Origin: Symbiodinium natans | Lineage: Eukaryota; Sar; Dinophyceae; Suessiales; Symbiodiniaceae | NCBI GenBank assembly: GCA_905221605.1 | Contig: CAJNDS010002133.1 | Span: 618,865-648,475, forward strand | Length of the DNA stretch: 29,611 nt | Direction of reading: 5' to 3' | Shown: positions 9,751 through 18,247 of the stretch, piece by piece | How positions within the stretch are numbered: position 1 is the stretch's first letter | Layout of the letters: every line of letters begins with the position of its first letter | The notes under the pieces: generated by a model | The model's database searches: none | What the model saw: the letters and a program-made list of their open reading frames with translations, nothing else | Told to the model about the DNA's origin: nothing | Translations under genes and position numbers: made by a program

Positions 9751-9940
9751 GCACATCATCACCAATGGCTCGCTCGATCTTCTCCCGAGCAATTAGTGCC
9801 GCCACCTGTGTTGCACCCTGTGCAGAGGCTTCACCCAGGCCAGACAAAATCGCTGCATTCTCCTGCTGCGCAGAAATGTAAAGGCGCTGCTCGTTCTTCC
9901 TTCTTGCTGCGTATGCTCCGGCCTTTTGGGCAAACACCGG
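9387..9940 (-). CDS. large exon of the repeat-module gene (module 2, part X)
   Basis: The acceptor GTTTCAG at 9942-9941 is followed in phase 0 by PVFAQKAGAYAARRKNEQRL, then ISAQQENAAILSGLG and QGATQVAALIAREKIERA. From 9750 down to 9387 it is nearly identical to 7792-7429: the Gly/Ala-rich part and NEEGRKGMEFAGG match with only a few substitutions. The 5' part of the exon differs completely from that of module 1, so the duplication covers only the 3' 364 bases. Function unknown. Confidence 0.55.
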
Positions 9941-10104
9941 CTGAAACAATGCAACGGCGCTCTGTCACAGGATTACTGAAACCAAGGACCATGGTCCCAG
10001 CAGGGTTTGGGGGTTGGGGCTTCAAGGTTTGGGGGGTCCCTTCCGTATATTTGCCTTGCCATTCTAGCTCTCTTCTGCCTCTTTACCTTCATCCACCTAC
10101 CAGT

Positions 10105-10205
10105 CTCAAGACTTCATCTGTCGCCGCGACAGCTCAGACTCTGGTGCAAGAGCGCCTGCAAGCAAAGCCTCTGATTGACAACTGTTCCACCCCTGGCACC
10201 GCCTT
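10105..10205 (-). CDS. weak candidate exon upstream of the repeat-module gene
   Basis: Bounded by ATTGAAAG on the 5' side and the donor ACTGGTAGGTGG near 10105. Two minus frames are open for most of the segment, one reading WNSCQSEALLAGAL and one reading VVNQRLCLQALLHQS, so the frame is unresolved. Listed because the donor is good and the position fits the 5' end of the repeat-module gene. Confidence 0.25.
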
Positions 10206-10701
10206 TCAATGGTCATAACAAACAGCAATCATGTCCCTGGTATGACGTCGGCTGTGACAAAAAAAGTCGACGATTCTTCGACACAACATCATCGCCGTCA
10301 TCGGCCATTGTTATAGGTTGTTAGAAGTGCCCGTCTTGAACAGTAGCAAGATGCAAAGACCACGCAGGATACTGCTAAAATAGCTGTCCCTTGCAATCAT
10401 AAAGACATGTGTGTGTGGGTACTAGTTCTTATACGAAAGCACTTGCAACTTCATCATGAGCACCATCAGCACCATCAGATTGGTGCTCATGGAGAGTTTT
10501 CAGACTGTCAGGCATCGAGCGCAGTGCCAGAAAGTGGCACAAAGAGCACGCGTGCTCTAGTGAAGGGTTGGGCTGAGGTAAGGATTCGGGGTGCTTTGTG
10601 GCTCTCGTGAGAATGCATGCCTTAAATTTTCTTCGGGTGCCAACACCGGGCCTCTCAACCCTAAACCCTAAACCCTAAACCCTAAACCCTAAACCCTAAA
10701 C
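10206..10701. other. intergenic or intronic DNA, no gene seen
   Basis: No exon-like segment recognised. It contains a short run of CATCA/GCACCATCAG units near 10455-10485 and, at its right end (10657-10701), a CCCTAAA tract that starts immediately 3' of the donor of the next exon. Confidence 0.5.
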
Positions 10702-10894
10702 CGCAGCTTTCGGAAGAGATCCCCGTTGTGTTTCGAGGGGCCTCCAGCCCGCGACCCAGCGCATCCTTGACCGCGTCGCGGAGCTCGTAGGTCTTGCTTT
10801 CGCACTCCACCATGCGAGTCTCCAGCGTCTTCTTGTCCAACTCCGCCCGGCCCGACATGCGGGTCTGAAAGAGGTCACCCTTCATGGATGTGAC
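10702..10894 (-). CDS. exon, charged helical protein
   Basis: A 193-nt exon: acceptor CCACTGAG, then phase 0, reading VTSMKGDLFQTRMSGRAELD, KKTLETRMVECESKTYELRD, AVKDALGRGLEAPRN, ending before GTTTAGGGTTTAGGG in phase 1. The donor is thus the first unit of a TTTAGGG tract. High Lys/Glu/Arg content and heptad-like spacing suggest a coiled coil. No family recognised. Confidence 0.55.
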
Positions 10895-11060
10895 CTCAGT
10901 GGGATTCAGGGAGGTACTCGGGCTTGTGTTGGGGAACTTCACACTCGCTGCCGCAGTTCGCATAATCGTTGTTGTATATATCAAAAAACTATCAAAGCTA
11001 CAGCTGCAACATGTTTTCGTATAGTATAATAAGGCATAGCACAGTGTGGTGTAGTACGGA

Positions 11061-11120
11061 ATGGTATGCTATGGTATGCTACGGTATGCTACGGTATGCC
11101 ATGGTATGCTATGGTACGGT
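11061..11120. repeat. 10-bp tandem repeat (A[T/C]GGTATGCT)
   Basis: Five to six copies of ATGGTATGCT with T/C variation. The surrounding 11020-11160 is a degenerate GGTA/GTAG-rich simple sequence. No gene in 10895-11220. Confidence 0.9.
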
Positions 11121-11227
11121 GTAGCGGCCAGTGTAGCGCAGTGCAGCGTAGTTGAATCTATGTTCTACCATATAGAGTTTTGCATAACACAATATAAAAA
11201 CCACATAACCGTACACCCCAAACAACC

Positions 11228-11518
11228 TTAAACCCCAAAACCCCAAAACCCCAAAACCCCAAAACCCCAAAACCCCAAAACCCCAAAACCCCAAAACCCC
11301 AAAACCCCAAAACCCCAAAACCCCAAAACCCCAAAACCCAAAACCCAAAACCCCAAAACCCCAAAAACCCCAAAACCCCCAAAACCCCAAAACCCCAAAA
11401 CCCCAAAACCCCAAAACCCAAAACCCCAAAACCCCCAAAACCCCAAAACCCCAAACCCCAAAACCCAAAACCCCAAAACCCCAAAACCCCAAAACCCAAC
11501 CCTAAAACCCTAAACCCC
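11228..11518. repeat. CCCCAAAA (TTTTGGGG) array
   Basis: About 290 bp of CCCCAAAA units with occasional CCCAAAA and CCCCCAAAA variants. TTTTGGGG is the telomere unit of hypotrich ciliates, distinct from the TTTAGGG unit used everywhere else here. The Gly/Phe/Leu/Trp-rich open frames across it are translation of the repeat and not genes. Confidence 0.95.
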
Positions 11519-11520
11519 AA

Positions 11521-11554
11521 CCCCCCCCCCCCCCCAAAAAAAAAAAAAAAAAAA
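11521..11554. repeat. C15-A19 homopolymer pair
   Basis: Fifteen C followed by nineteen A, directly at the right end of the CCCCAAAA array. Confidence 0.95.
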
Positions 11555-11661
11555 TGGCTCAAACTGCGATCCAGGAGTCGGTCTCAAAGAACTCCGAGTG
11601 GCCGATCGGTGCGTCGACAGGGCTTGCATTCTTGTACTTGGTCGTCGTGGTGCCATCCTCT

Positions 11662-11860
11662 AAACCCCAAAACCCTGATAATCCAACCCGAAACCCTAAA
11701 CCATGAACCCTAAACCCTGAACCCTAAACCCTCAACCCTAAACCCTAAAATTTCTAGGGCTTTCGGTGCCTTTGGGGTGCTACCAGCAGTTCAAGTGGTT
11801 TCAGAGGAGCCTTCCGCGGATGTCGCGGCTTTAGGGCTTAGGGGCTCAGGGGCTCAGGGG
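11662..11860. repeat. CCCTAAA block, spacer, TTTAGGG-like block
   Basis: CCCTAAA units at 11662-11750 with CCCTGAA variants, then a spacer of about 80 bp with no clear exon, then TTAGGGG-type units at 11832-11860. It lies downstream of the exon ending at 11930. Confidence 0.8.
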
Positions 11861-11929
11861 CTTGGGGCGTGACGGGCTTATAGGGGGCCTGAGGTCGGCC
11901 TAGAAGGTTGGGAGTTTTGGGGGTCAGTT

Positions 11930-12494
11930 TCATAAAATTAGCAAGCAAGGCAAGTCCTTGTTCTTCTTCTCCGCCGTGTAGTCGATTTCCTCCATGCCAT
12001 CCTCGCGGAGGTTTGCGGTGACCTGCACGTGCTCCCCCTGGGCGTTGACGGCCGTCTTCGTACCACCTCCTTCTACGATGCCTCCCGTCTTTTCTGGGGC
12101 ACCTGCCTCTGGTTCTCCATCTTCGAATGGGTCTGAGCGAGGAGAGCCAGTTTCGGGATTCTTCCACTTCGATCGCTCCTTGTTGCTCGTGACAAGACCT
12201 ATTGGCGGCCCCTTTGTGCCTTTTGCGAACTTGCCTTTTTGCGGGCCACCAGTACCATGAAAGCGCTTCGACTTCTCATTGTACGTTGCATAGTTTTCGC
12301 CTTCGACTTTACAGGCGTCTTTCGTGCAGACCATGGTCGGCATCCAGGCGTTGGTAATGCCCCTTCTGTTCAGCTCTACGTGGACCCGCTTGTTGTTTTC
12401 TGCCAGCACCACTTCCGTGCAGAGGTAGTCTTTGCCCTCCTTGTCGCAAATCTTTGCCGGATCGGTTTCCCCACCGAACTTCTTCGCCAGAGCC
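11930..12494 (-). CDS. 3'-terminal exon, hydrophilic unknown protein
   Basis: The acceptor CATTCCCAG at 12496-12495 is followed by one base and then ALAKKFGGETDPAKICDKEG, DYLCTEVVLAENNKRVHVEL, AWMPTMVCTKDACKVEGENY and so on to a TGA at 11930. The first half has a regular Cys pattern (ICD...LCT...VCT...ACK) that could be a disulfide or metal-binding module. The second half is low-complexity, rich in Gly/Lys/Glu (GGPQKGKFAKGTKGP; EDGEPEAGAPEK). The exon is about 188 codons, the longest host exon in the repeat region. A CCCTAAA block (12530-12612 on the plus strand) lies in the upstream intron. Function unknown. Confidence 0.6.
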
Positions 12495-12653
12495 CTGGGA
12501 ATGAGACATCCAGCTTGTAACCTAACTTGTAACCCTAAACCCTAAACCCCAAACCCCAAACCCTAAACCCTAAACCCTAAGACCCTAAACCCTAAACCCT
12601 AAACCCTAAACGCCCCAAACTCCAGGGCTTGGTGGGCCCTCGGGTGTTTCATC

Positions 12654-12971
12654 TCAGCTCTGCCTCTGGACTGCGAGAAGCTCTTCGTGGCCAAGCACGT
12701 GCTTCTCAGTGGCCATGTGCTCCTTTCAAGAATAGGGTTTAGGGTTTAGGGTTTCGGGTTTAGGGTTTCGGGTTTAGGGTTTCGGGTTTAGGGTTTAGGG
12801 TTCGGGGTTTGGGGTTACCCCCTATGCACCCCAAACTTGCTATGTTCCCTTTGTAGGAGCCCCCAAAAGCTTGGACCCAAAATCCCCATGCCTTCCGCGT
12901 CTCCGTCTGCCCCTCCGGCGTCGGCGCGATGGGCACGCCTAGGCCTTCCGCATCATCCTTCGGCGGGTCAC
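12654..12971 (-). CDS. two-exon 3' end of an unknown gene
   Basis: Exon 12971-12877 follows CTGCAG with two bases and reads DPPKDDAEGLGVPIAPTPEG then QTETRKAWGFW before the donor GTCCAA. Exon 12722-12654 follows TTGAAAG and reads EHMATEKHVLGHEELLAVQ to TGA. The phase-0 ends match. An alternative donor for the first exon (GTTTGG at about 12838) extends it with QAFGGSYKGN but then fails the phase with this second exon. The intron carries a TTTAGGG block (12734-12810 on plus). Confidence 0.45.
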
Positions 12972-13218
12972 CTGCAGGACAAGACGCCTATCACTGCAAA
13001 CCCAATTATCCCTGGAAACCCTGTAAAACCTGTAAACCTGTAAACACTATAAACCCTAAAACCCCTATAAACCTATAAATCCCTGCAACCCCTATAAACG
13101 CTCAACACCATGCTCCATAAACCCCAAACCCCAAGCCAACACAAGTGAACCCTAGACCCCAAACCCGAAACTCTCAATTCTGGCAAGAACCTTATTCTGA
13201 GAGTTTAGGGTTTAGGGC

Positions 13219-13692
13219 TTAGGGCTCCAAGTCCCCAAACGCTGGGCCTGACGGCTCGGGCGCCATTCCCGGCTGGACCGGTGAGGAGAGGGACGAAGAA
13301 CGTACAACTTGAGGGTTTAGGGTGCAGGGTTTAGGGTTTAAATAGGGTTTAGGGTTTAGAAAGAACTGAAGAGCCTAGCTCGGTTTGAGGCTGAAAGCTC
13401 AGGGTGTCAGGCTCGAGGTTCATAAGATCTTCTGGGTTTTAGGTTTCGGTTCAGGGCTCAGGGTTAGGGTGTAAGGGGCTTAGGGTTGAGAATTTAGGGT
13501 TCCACCCTGACCAGACCCCATAACAACAGGAGGCAGAAGAAGAACCGGATTCCTCATCCCGGCTCTCTCTATGGCTACTTGGCGCTGGAGCCTGGCGCCT
13601 TCGACCACGCGGAAGTCTGAGGTTTCTATGGGGTTTGCCGGGCTCTTGTAGAAGGCGCTTCCATGAAGGGACCATATCCAGGGGACCAGACC
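13219..13692 (-). CDS. two-exon gene fragment, stop codon inside a repeat
   Basis: Exon 13692-13506 (187 nt) reads PWIWSLHGSAFYKSPANP, SDFRVVEGARLQRQVAIERA and NPVLLLPPVVMGSGQ, ending in phase 1 at GTGGAACCC. Exon 13307-13219 follows CCCTCAAG with two bases and reads RSSSLSSPVQPGMAPEPSG, PAFGDLEP, then TAA formed by a CCCTAAG unit. Phases match. The 198-nt intron is CCCTAAA-type from end to end on the gene strand. No family recognised. Confidence 0.55.
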
Positions 13693-14158
13693 CTCAACCC
13701 TAACCTCTAAACCCTTTTGTGGGTCACTTAGCTTAAGGTCCTTAAACAAGAGCCCAGTGAAGGGTGTTAGGGTTTTAGCATGCCACGGCTTCGAGGGTTT
13801 TAGGGTTTTAGGGTTGTTCTTTTGGGGGGGAGGGGTAGGGTTCAGGGTGTAGGGTTGAGTGTTTAGGGTTTAGGGCTGAGGGCTAAGGGCTTTTGGGTTC
13901 TAGGGTCTTAGCACTTCGGGTTCAAGGTTCAAGGCTTTGGGCTTAGCAGGGGTTAGGGTTTCGAATCGCGGGCTTAGGTGCGTTTCGGGTTTTAGGGTTT
14001 AGGGTCTAGGGGTTCCTCTTTAGGGTTTAGAGTTTAGGGTTTATATAGGGTTTAGGGGTTTGGGGTGGTTGTGCGGTAGGGGCTGCGAGGGCTCTAGAGG
14101 GGCCTCCACCGAAGACCTCCGTATACCCACAAACCTCACCCTCGACCTCAAGACGACA

Positions 14159-14966
14159 CTAAACCACCGCCAGCTCCTTTTGGGTGAAGGGTTTCAGGGC
14201 CTTGCCGGATGCTCGCAGCAAGGAGTTTAAGAGTTAAGAGCCCAAAACCGCCCTAAGCCCTAATCCCTCCCTAAACCCTACCCCCTATAGGGAGGGTTTA
14301 GGGAGGGTTTAGGAGCGGTTAACCCTAACCCTAAACGGGAAATCCCTAAACCCTAAACCCGAAACCCCAAAAGCCCCCCCGAATGTTCCAGAAGGAGCCT
14401 GGAGCCTCCGCGGAAGGCTTGGAGGAGCCCAGCCTGGAAGACCTGGTCTTGGGGGGGGGTTTAGGGTTTGGGGTTTAGGGTTTGGGGTTTAGGGCTTAGG
14501 GTTTAGGGTTTAGGGTTTGGGGTTTAGGGTGTAGAGGCGTGGCCGGCTTGGAAGACCTGGATTTGGGGGGTTTAAGGTCTAGGGTTTGGGGTTTGGGGCT
14601 TGGGGTTTCGGGTTTGGGGTTTCAGGTTTGAGTTTAGGGTGAAGGCGGGGTGGAAGGGGGGCTGACGGCTCAGGGATTTGTGGGGCTGAGAAGTGTGCAG
14701 CGGTCTCCTTTTGCGTCGGGATGCAGGAGCAGGATCTGAGGGGTTCGACCGTAGAATAGGACGCTTTCTCCGACCCATCCCTTCACTCCCTAAACCCTAA
14801 ACCCTAAACCCTAAACCCTAAACCCTAAGCCCCACCCCAGCACGTTATCAAACGACTGCAGAACTCCGGCGCATGGAAGGCAGATCCCAGACAACCACAA
14901 GCCTGCCGATACAGCCCGAAGAAGGAAGAGTTGATGTCCTTGCAGCGCGCACACATGACCAGGGGG
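14159..14966 (-). CDS. four-exon gene fragment with duplicated exon start
   Basis: Exon 14966-14844 reads PLVMCARCKDINSSFFGLYR, QACGCLGSAFHAPEF, a Cys-rich segment. Exon 14780-14667 joins in phase (AC plus G) and reads DGSEKASYSTVEPLRSCSC and AAHFSAPQIPE. Next comes an exon starting at 14442 after ACCAG (SSRLGSSKPSAEAPG), with a near-copy of its first 15 bases also preceded by CCAG at 14556. The terminal exon 14211-14159 reads SGKALKPFTQKELAVV plus TAG. Phases are compatible; the third exon's donor is uncertain. The Cys-rich part, CX2C then CX1C, may bind metal. Confidence 0.5.
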
Positions 14967-15185
14967 CTTCGGGTTTAGGGTGTAGGGTTGAGGGTTTAGG
15001 GTTTAGGGGCTGAGTATGGCGTTGAGTAGGTTTGGAGTTTCAGAACCTACGTGTTCAAGGGCCCCCTGAGGCCTGAGAGTAGTGTTGTAGGGTTGGGGGG
15101 CCTGTGGCCCTGTCACTCCGTTTGAAGGACGGCTTGCCATCCTTTCCTAGGGCACACCGGGTTGCTTTCGGGCTGTTCAGGGCCT

Positions 15186-15289
15186 GGGGCTTAGGGTTTA
15201 GGGCTTAGGGCTTAGGGCTTAGGGCTTAGGGCTTAGGGCTTAGGGCTTAGGGCTTAGGGCTTAGGGCTTAGGGCTTAGGGCTTAGGGAT
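15186..15289. repeat. homogenised TTAGGGC array
   Basis: About 12 perfect head-to-tail copies of the variant TTAGGGC, flanked by ordinary TTTAGGG. The uniform variant indicates local amplification of one mutated unit. Confidence 0.95.
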
Positions 15290-15342
15290 TGGAGTTGGTT
15301 GTGCTACTTCAGGGCTCAGCCCTAAGGCCCCAAACCCTAAAC

Positions 15343-15381
15343 CCTCGGCATGGGCCGGGCCTTGGCCGCGAGGGTCATGGC
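15343..15381 (-). CDS. 39-nt candidate microexon
   Basis: AMTLAAKARPMPR in phase 0, between CTGCTGAG, which is preceded by a C-rich tract, and GTTTAGGG. Both splice neighbourhoods and the phase are clean, but the segment is short enough to be chance. Confidence 0.3.
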
Positions 15382-15521
15382 CTCAGCAGTGCGATTCCGT
15401 GGAGGGGGTGGAGGGGGGGGTTAAGGTTTCGTTTGTGGGGGCTTAGGGTTTAGGGTTTAGGGTTTAGGGTTTAGGGTTTAGGGGTTAGGGGTTAGGGGTT
15501 AGGGGTTCAGGGCTGGGGCCT

Positions 15522-15690
15522 TTGGAGGAGACGAAGTCAAGAGGAGCTGCACGGTGCCACGCTTCAAGCAGCAGCCTGGAACGCCAGCAAACCCGCCAAA
15601 ACCGCCCCAACCCCACAGCACAACACCCCTCTGAGTCCCCTGCGTTCCGCTGTGGCGTTAGCAGTCCCACCACCAAGGGTCCACCAACCT
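15522..15690 (-). CDS. weak candidate exon, unknown protein
   Basis: The minus frame reads VVGLLTPQRNAGDSEG, GRFWRVCWRSRLLLEAWHR and LDFVSSKGPSPE. Composition is protein-like, but the segment lacks a clear donor, and the plus frame is also open. It lies between two TTTAGGG blocks and is listed only as a possible exon of the minus-strand cluster. Confidence 0.3.
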
Positions 15691-15869
15691 TGGGTTTAGG
15701 GTTTAGTCCCGCAACCCTAAACCCTCAGCCCTAAATTGCCGCCCCCTCAAAGCCACAGGATGCGATATGCCCCCAAAGGTCGATACTCACATCGCCTCGC
15801 GGCTAGATCACCTCTCCAGCCTGAAACCCTAGCGCCCTTGGGGATCCTGGGATCTATATTGGGGGTCCC

Positions 15870-15985
15870 CTATTTCGAAAACCCCCAGTTTCGCTCCTCC
15901 ATGAAAGCTTCTCTGTAAAGCTTGGCTACATCGGCTTGCTCCGGCGGGGCAGGAATCCCGAGCGAGTCGCCTTTGACATAAGGCA
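15870..15985 (-). CDS. terminal exon with apparent frame break
   Basis: The frame ending with TAG at 15872-15870 reads LVMPYVKGDSLGIPAPPEQA, DVAKLYREAFMEERN and WGFSK. It has no AG acceptor directly upstream. The only nearby acceptor (GCTGCAG near 16023) opens a different frame reading GFVIFHDL, which stops just before this one begins; a two-base excess at about 15986 separates them. Either a tiny frameshift has broken the exon or an ATG (MPYVKGDS) is used. Strong protein-like composition. Confidence 0.45.
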
Positions 15986-16065
15986 TCACAAGAGTCAAAG
16001 ATCATGGAAGATCACGAAACCCTGCAGCCTCAACCCTAAAAACCCTAAACCAAAGACCCCCCAAC

Positions 16066-16151
16066 CCGGGCCATGAATCCAAAAGTCCCGAGCTTAGCCA
16101 ACCCCTCCTCCCTCGTGGCGCCCGAGGCCCGCGCCACGCCGGACAAAAGTT
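16066..16151 (-). CDS. exon, unknown protein
   Basis: An 86-nt segment between GAATGCAG and the donor GTTGGG, reading LLSGVARASGATREEG and LAKLGTFGFMAR after a two-base overhang, ending in phase 0. The antisense plus frame is also open, starting at an ATG, so strand relies on the orientation of its neighbours. Confidence 0.4.
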
Positions 16152-16546
16152 CTGCATTCCTTGGGTATTTTTTGGGTGTATGGGTCCTAGAGGGCTCGGA
16201 AGGCTTACAGTAGACGGTCAAGCGTTGGGGGTTGGGGGGGAGAGAGATCTAAGAGGGGCTGATACTTCGGGGAGGCCTCAACCATAACAGAGACCCCCCC
16301 CTCAAAAAAGGACCTATAGGGTTTAGGGTTTAGGGTTTAGGGTTTGAGGTTAGGGTTTGGGGTTCGGGTCTAGGGTTTAGGGCTTTAGGAGCCGATGAGG
16401 TACTACCAGCCCAGGGCCGCTTGATACTTCCCATCTTGATCATAGGGTTTAGGGTTTAGGGTTTAGGGTTTAATGTTTAGGGTTTAGGGTTTAGGGTTTA
16501 GGGTTTAGGGTTTAGGGTCGAGGGCGCAGGGCCCTATTGCGGCGAC

Positions 16547-16609
16547 CTGGCCCGAGCGCCCCGGCTTGAAAAGATGTTGCGTGAGCCACTTTTGCCAGTC
16601 GGGACTGAC
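16547..16609 (-). CDS. 63-nt exon, unknown protein
   Basis: Between GGCCCAG and the donor GTCGCC, in phase 0 at both ends, reading VSPDWQKWLTQHLFKPGRSG. Aromatic and charged spacing is clearly protein-like and this frame is the best of the six. It sits between a TTTAGGG block and a CCCTAAA block. Confidence 0.45.
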
Positions 16610-16732
16610 CTGGGCCAAGCCACGACCCCGAGACCCCGAATTTGACCCTTTTAGCCTCTAAAGCCCACCCTAAACCCTAAACCCTAAACCCTGAACCCTA
16701 AACCCTAAACCCTAAACCCCAAACCCCCCGCA

Positions 16733-16785
16733 CTCGAGACCCAACAAAACCACCAGACTCTGAACTCGAGGCTGGGCCCTGCAAG
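16733..16785 (-). CDS. candidate exon, reading frame unresolved
   Basis: A pyrimidine-rich acceptor (TCTTCTTGCAG) is followed by an open segment to a GTTTGG donor; the frame AQPRVQSLVVLLGLECGG looks best. Earlier CAG acceptors would give a longer exon in other frames. Downstream is CCCCAAACC and a CCCTAAA block on the plus strand. Confidence 0.3.
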
Positions 16786-16825
16786 AAGAGGACTGCTGAG
16801 GCCTGGGGGTTCTGCAGCATCGGTT

Positions 16826-16927
16826 TAGGGTTTAGGGTTTAGGGTTTAGGGTTTAGGGTTTAGGGTTTAGGGTTTAGGGTTTAGGGTTTAGGGTTTAGGG
16901 TTTAGGGTTTAGGGTTTAGGGTTTAGG
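16826..16927. repeat. perfect TTTAGGG array
   Basis: About 14 perfect copies with no variant, among the least diverged tracts in the window. Confidence 0.95.
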
Positions 16928-17238
16928 GCTGAGAGGGCTTGAGGTTGGGATGTTCCCCTTCTCCTAGCAGTCCTCAAAAGGGATTCAAAAAGGTTGCACT
17001 GTAATCCCTAGTAGGTCCCGTGGGAACATCCCAAGTCTGAGGGGCGAAACCCTAAACCCTACGCCCTAACCTTTGGCCCCAAGCCCCAGGCCCAAGCCGC
17101 AAAACCCCAAAAAATCCCAAAAAAAAAACCAATCCCCAAACCCCCAAAAAATAAGCATCTACCCAATTGAGCAGGGATTAAGGTTTAGGGTTTGGGGCTC
17201 AACCCGGAGGGTGACGGCTACAGTGTAGAGGTCTCCAG

Positions 17239-17283
17239 ACCCAAGAAGAAGAAGAAGAAGAAGAAGAAGAAGAAGAAGAGGAA
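17239..17283. repeat. (AAG)n trinucleotide tract
   Basis: About 12 AAG units. On the minus strand this is (TTC)n, preceding TCTGGAG and CTGTAG, and so reads as an intron pyrimidine tract. Confidence 0.9.
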
Positions 17284-17361
17284 GCTGAAGAAGAAGGAAA
17301 AACAGAAAGCAATAACATGCCAGAGACAGGCGGCGATATCCCGGAAGCTTTTACAGCTCAC

Positions 17362-17457
17362 ACAAGGGAACCGCAATTTAGAGAGCCCGGAAGACATGCC
17401 CCAAACCGCTCTAACCACGGCGTCCCCTCCTAACCGAAAGCCACCCAAAGACCGGTC
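17362..17457 (-). CDS. 96-nt exon, unknown protein
   Basis: In phase 0 on both sides, between CTGGGAAG and the strong donor GTGAGC, reading DRSLGGFRLGGDAVVRAVWG and MSSGLSKLRFPC. The following intron holds a (TTC)n tract on the gene strand, acting as a long pyrimidine stretch before TCTGGAG/CTGTAG acceptors. A short tail PSPSGLSPKP ending in a repeat-derived TAA may follow. The plus-strand Lys-, Arg- or Glu-runs are the antisense of this tract. Confidence 0.45.
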
Positions 17458-17821
17458 CTTCCCAGGGCTTTGGGGCTTTGGGGTTTAAGGTTTTCGGGCT
17501 TTTGGGGGTTTTGCGTTTTTGGGGTTTGGGGTCCAGGGCTTTCGGGGCTTAGGGTTGAAAGCTTAAGGGCTTGGCAGTTTCCAGGGTTTTCGGCGTCCCT
17601 CCGCCCTGGGCCCCCAACCCCTAAACTCTAAACCTCAACCCTAAACCCTACACCCTAAACCCAAACCCCAAACCCTAAGCCGATTCCCTCGGACCCTCCA
17701 CCCGAGGCGTGGGCTGTCTTGGACCTGTGGGGGCCGGTGCATAGGTCAGGCGTCGGGGTCACCCTAAACCCCTACTAAACCCGACGAAACTCTCGCAAAC
17801 CCTAAGCCGGATATAGACCCT

Positions 17822-17900
17822 TGTAAAGGCCCATGAACCCTTATAAACCCTTATAAAGCCTTATAAACCCTTATAAACTCTTATAAACCCTTGTAAAGGC
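17822..17900. repeat. CCCTTATAAA 10-11-mer repeat
   Basis: Six to seven degenerate copies of AACCCTTATAA, a derivative of the telomere-type unit with an inserted TTATA. The stretch 17458-17941 otherwise holds degenerate repeats and no firm exon. Confidence 0.85.
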
Positions 17901-17941
17901 CTAAAACCCTAGACTCTTAGAAAACTACACCCTTATCAACC

Positions 17942-18035
17942 CTATGACGAACACCCTTTGTAGACCTGAACTACACCCCAAGCCCCCAAAGATGTGATAG
18001 CCAGGGCTTTTCGAGAGTCTTTGAGGTTCGATAGG
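17942..18035 (-). CDS. terminal exon, unknown protein
   Basis: The acceptor ACTTAAAG leaves one base, then 30 codons to TAG at 17944-17942, reading LSNLKDSRKALAITSLGAWG and VVQVYKGCSS. Protein-like composition, and the other frames have stops. It could be an alternative last exon of the gene at 18248-19655, but no phase-2 donor was found there, so it may belong to another gene. Confidence 0.4.
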
Positions 18036-18247
18036 CTTTAAGTCTTTTGGCGGATTTAGGGTTTGGGGTGTGGGGCTTGAGGTTTAGGATTTGAGGGCTT
18101 GACCCGGTTTAGCCCTTTCAAACCCTTACACCCTAAACCCTAAACCCTAAACCCTAAACCCAATAAACCCTCAAGCCTTGCACCCCAATCCAACCCAAGG
18201 GGGCGATGCTAGGGAGGCCTGCACCCAATGAGTTTCGGGTTCAAAGT

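Noticed and set aside
7386-10218. Plus-strand frames of 105-212 codons
   Set aside because: Complement of the Gly/Ala-rich minus exons; both duplicated copies give the same shadow frames.
11228-11518. Gly/Phe/Trp/Leu-rich open frames of 82-134 codons
   Set aside because: They are translations of CCCCAAAA repeats, equally open in three frames.
11545-11575. Relic of the dinoflagellate spliced leader (AATGGCTCAAAC)
   Set aside because: Only about eight bases resemble the TTTTGGCTCAAG end of the leader and the remainder does not match; the poly-A belongs to a homopolymer pair.
14840-14967. Plus-strand exon reading HVIKRLQNSGAWK
   Set aside because: The minus frame over the same bases is Cys-rich, joins the next exon in phase, and agrees with the orientation of the neighbours.
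17192-17488. Plus-strand Lys-rich (or Glu-rich) protein of 98 codons
   Set aside because: The run is an (AAG)n microsatellite; the minus strand has a better exon with strong splice sites and uses it as a pyrimidine tract.
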